From Cytophagales bacterium (GTDB taxonomy: Bacteria; Bacteroidota; Bacteroidia; Cytophagales; ES-bin-26), in contig JACMKY010000524.1 in the NCBI GenBank assembly GCA_014379925.1, positions 1 to 8,905 on the forward strand: 8,905 nucleotides of DNA. Direction: 5' to 3'. A program made the position numbers and the translations under genes. Positions 7,527 through 8,905 of this stretch are shown here, piece after piece; within the stretch, counting starts at the first letter, position 1, and each line of letters begins with the position of its first letter. Below the pieces are notes generated by a model. That model did no database searches and was not told the DNA's origin. It saw nothing but the letters and a program-made list of their open reading frames with translations.

Positions 7527-7589
7527 ATTCTTGCCGGTAGGTATTGGCGCGGCAAGGAATGCGCGGGACGAAAAGCGACCGTCTTTTCG
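7527..7589. other. Two adjacent stem-loop sequences upstream of the permease gene
   Basis: The first arm 7527-7536 (ATTCTTGCCG) pairs with 7550-7560 (CGGCAAGGAAT) with one bulged base and a 13-base loop. The second is a perfect 7-bp stem, CGAAAAG (7569-7575) with CTTTTCG (7583-7589) and a 7-base loop. They lie about 180-240 bases before the permease start. They could be part of an untranslated leader, an operator or a small RNA; no known riboswitch family was recognised. Confidence 0.35.
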
Positions 7590-7767
7590 CGGACGATGAA
7601 GTGTAAGTTTATCCGCCAAGTTGTTTTGTTGGCGTTTGATGCTTGCATTATCCGGGTAATTTATTCTAGTTTACGAACCAAGCAGGAGAGCAATCCGATT
7701 GACCCGTCCCGACGGTTCGGGTGCCGGACGCTCCCCGCGTTCATCCGCAAACCCGCATTCTTTGCCC

Positions 7768-8799
7768 ATGGTCATTGTCCAATCGTATTCACTCTGCATT
7801 GTTCTGCTCGTCACCACTATGTTCTGCTGGGGGTCGTGGGCCAACACCCAGAAACTGGCTTCCCGCGAATGGAATTTCCAGCTTTTCTACTGGGACTACG
7901 CCCTGGGGGTGTTGCTGCTTTCGCTTTTTTTCGCGTTCACGCTGGGCAGCACCGGCCAACAAGGCCGTGGCTTCCTGCCCGATCTGGCGCAGGCGGACGC
8001 CGGGGCGCTGGGTTCGGCTTTTCTGGGCGGGGTGGTGTTCAACCTGGCAAACATTCTGCTGGTGGCCGCCATCGACGTGGCGGGTCTGGCGCTGGCTTTC
8101 CCAGTGGGCATCGGACTGGCGTTGGTGCTGGGCGTGCTGGTCAATTACGTGGCGACGCCGCTGGGCAACCCGGTCTTCCTGTTCGTGGGCGTGGCACTGG
8201 TGAGCATTGCTATTTTACTCAACGCCACCGCGTACCGTAAGAAACAGGCGGCCGACGCGAGCCGCGCCGGACGGCCCTCGCCGGCGGGAGGACCGGGAAA
8301 GGGAATTGTGCTTTCCCTGGTGGCGGGCATCCTGATGAGTTCGTTCTACCGCTTCGTGGCAGCTTCGATGGCACCGGACTTTGTGATGCCCGAAGCGGGC
8401 CGGCTCACGCCCTACACGGCGCTGGTGGTTTTTTCCCTGGGGCTGTTCGCGTCCAACTTCGTCTGGAACACCTACGTTATGGCGCGGCCCTTCTCCGGAA
8501 AGCCGGTCCGGTACGCGGATTACTTCCGGAAGGGAAACCCCCGCCTTCACTTGATCGGCATGCTGGGCGGGGCCATTTGGTTCGTGGGCATGGCCTTCAG
8601 CATCATGGCTTCGGGCGAAGCGGGTTTCGCCATTTCTTACGGGCTGGGACAGGGGGCAACGATGGTGGCCGCCTTTTGGGGGGTGTTCGTCTGGCGCGAA
8701 TTCCGAAACGCCCCCGCCGGTACGAATTCGCTGCTTTCGCTCATGTTCCTCTCCTTTCTGAGCGGCCTGGCCCTGATCATTTACGCCCGTTACGCTTGA
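7768..8799 (+). CDS. DMT-superfamily permease, GRP sugar transporter/ureide-permease-like
   Basis: This 343-residue integral membrane protein has about ten hydrophobic helices (roughly 5-22, 38-60, 82-103, 105-127, 134-153, 179-198, 214-236, 260-280, 287-308 and 320-340), arranged as two halves joined by a hydrophilic loop (about 155-178). That is the layout of the drug/metabolite transporter superfamily. The N-terminal MFCWGSWANTQKL and the following FYWDYALGVLLLS segment, and the FNLANILLVAAIDVAGLALAF region, resemble both GRP-type sugar/glucose uptake proteins and plant ureide permeases. Neighbouring glucose-metabolism genes favour a sugar or sugar-derived solute; the fold alone does not decide substrate or direction. 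The ATG start is preferred over an in-frame TTG 69 bases upstream because it places the first helix directly at the N-terminus; neither has a Shine-Dalgarno. It is the only plus-strand gene and is probably monocistronic within the window. A heptamer repeat begins 15 bases after its stop. Confidence 0.82.
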   Translation: MVIVQSYSLCIVLLVTTMFCWGSWANTQKLASREWNFQLFYWDYALGVLLLSLFFAFTLGSTGQQGRGFLPDLAQADAGALGSAFLGGVVFNLANILLVAAIDVAGLALAFPVGIGLALVLGVLVNYVATPLGNPVFLFVGVALVSIAILLNATAYRKKQAADASRAGRPSPAGGPGKGIVLSLVAGILMSSFYRFVAASMAPDFVMPEAGRLTPYTALVVFSLGLFASNFVWNTYVMARPFSGKPVRYADYFRKGNPRLHLIGMLGGAIWFVGMAFSIMASGEAGFAISYGLGQGATMVAAFWGVFVWREFRNAPAGTNSLLSLMFLSFLSGLALIIYARYA

Positions 8800-8814
8800 G
8801 GGAAGGGTTGAAAG

Positions 8815-8905
8815 GGTTACAGGTTGCAGGTTGCAGGTTACAGGTTGCAGGTTACAGGTTGCAGGTTACAGGTTACAGGTTACAAGTTGCCAGGCTGCCT
8901 TCGCA
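8815..8905. repeat. Intergenic repeat element, copy 2: ten heptamers then the dyad core, cut by the window end
   Basis: Ten consecutive perfect GGTT(A/G)CA heptamers run from 8815 to 8884 with A and G interspersed at the fifth position. A degenerate AGTTGCC unit follows, then the same AGGCTGCCTTCGCA core seen at 6250-6263 in copy 1. The last 20 bases or so match copy 1 in the same order and plus-strand orientation. The sequence ends at the point where copy 1 continues into its loop and second arm, so the other half of the dyad is expected just outside the window. It lies immediately downstream of the permease stop codon. Confidence 0.85.

Larger units (their letters stand above)
7176..7767. 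promoter_or_regulatory. 592-base divergent intergenic region with several dyad symmetries
   Basis: This gap lies between the divergent SDR and permease genes and must contain at least one promoter for each direction unless transcription enters from outside. No credible gene is seen; open frames here lack recognisable protein character. Notable elements are a perfect 14-bp palindrome TCCTGCGCGCAGGA (7358-7371), an inverted repeat CAACCG/CGGTTG (7374-7379 and 7391-7396, 11-base spacer), an overlapping palindrome TTGGCGCCAA (7394-7403), and two stem-loops at 7527-7560 and 7569-7589. The DNA from about 7600 to 7680 is visibly richer in A and T than the flanking genes, as expected for a promoter region before the permease. 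No full TTG-n19-TAnnTTTG promoter was found on either strand. Confidence 0.5.

Noticed and set aside
7373..7648. A 91-codon minus-strand frame and overlapping plus-strand frames in the divergent intergenic region.
   Set aside because: No recognisable protein character; the region is better explained as regulatory DNA, with dyads and an AT-richer stretch.
7636..7664. Possible promoter for the permease: TTG (7636-7638), 18 bases, then TAATTTAT (7657-7664).
   Set aside because: The downstream box misses the last two positions of TAnnTTTG, and TTG is too common to carry the call.
7699..7767. In-frame TTG start adding 23 residues to the permease.
   Set aside because: The added residues are polar, rich in Ser, Arg and Pro, and precede the first membrane helix without purpose; the ATG at 7768 gives a standard permease N-terminus.
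8815..8884. The heptamer array considered as a CRISPR array or telomere-like tract.
   Set aside because: Units are contiguous 7-mers with no unique spacers and no cas genes, and the array lies between ordinary genes and runs into a dyad core, so it is an intergenic repeat.

Overview
The window most likely comes from a GC-rich member of the Bacteroidota, probably Cytophagia-like. Three things support this. None of the five start codons is preceded by a recognisable Shine-Dalgarno sequence, which is typical of that phylum. The protein set (archaeal-type debranching enzyme, MGH1/GH63-like glucosidase, glucose-1-dehydrogenase-like SDR, MRJP-type lipoprotein, GRP-like permease) fits. The intergenic regions also carry simple heptamer arrays. 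The phylum call is an inference; no rRNA or marker gene is present.

Layout. Four genes lie on the minus strand in transcription order: an SDR close to glucose 1-dehydrogenase (7175 to 6360), a GH63-like glucosidase (6193 to 3560), an amylo-alpha-1,6-glucosidase (3270 to 1216) and an MRJP/yellow-family beta-propeller lipoprotein (1185 to 82). A possible terminator follows the last gene. One plus-strand gene, a ten-helix DMT-superfamily permease resembling GRP sugar transporters and plant ureide permeases (7768 to 8799), is divergent from the SDR across a 592-base intergenic region with several dyad symmetries. Almost all coding sequence is accounted for by these five genes; other long open frames are antisense or out-of-frame shadows.

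How the genes fit together (inference). The two glycoside hydrolases have no signal peptide and should release glucose from alpha-glucans or alpha-glucosides in the cytoplasm. The SDR would oxidise glucose to glucono-lactone with NAD(P)+. The permease could move a sugar or related solute. The MRJP lipoprotein would sit on the cell envelope with unknown function; its fold relates it loosely to lactonases. The last two minus-strand genes are only 30 bases apart and are likely cotranscribed. The two upstream gaps (289 and 166 bases) could hold promoters or processing sites.

The most unusual non-coding signal is an intergenic repeat family. It consists of an array of GGTT(A/G)CA heptamers running into a CCAGGCTG-containing dyad. 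One copy fills the SDR/GH63 gap (6201-6349). A second begins just after the permease stop (8815) and runs off the window end. In the complete copy the dyad can fold in two mutually exclusive ways, directly in the leader of the glucosidase gene.
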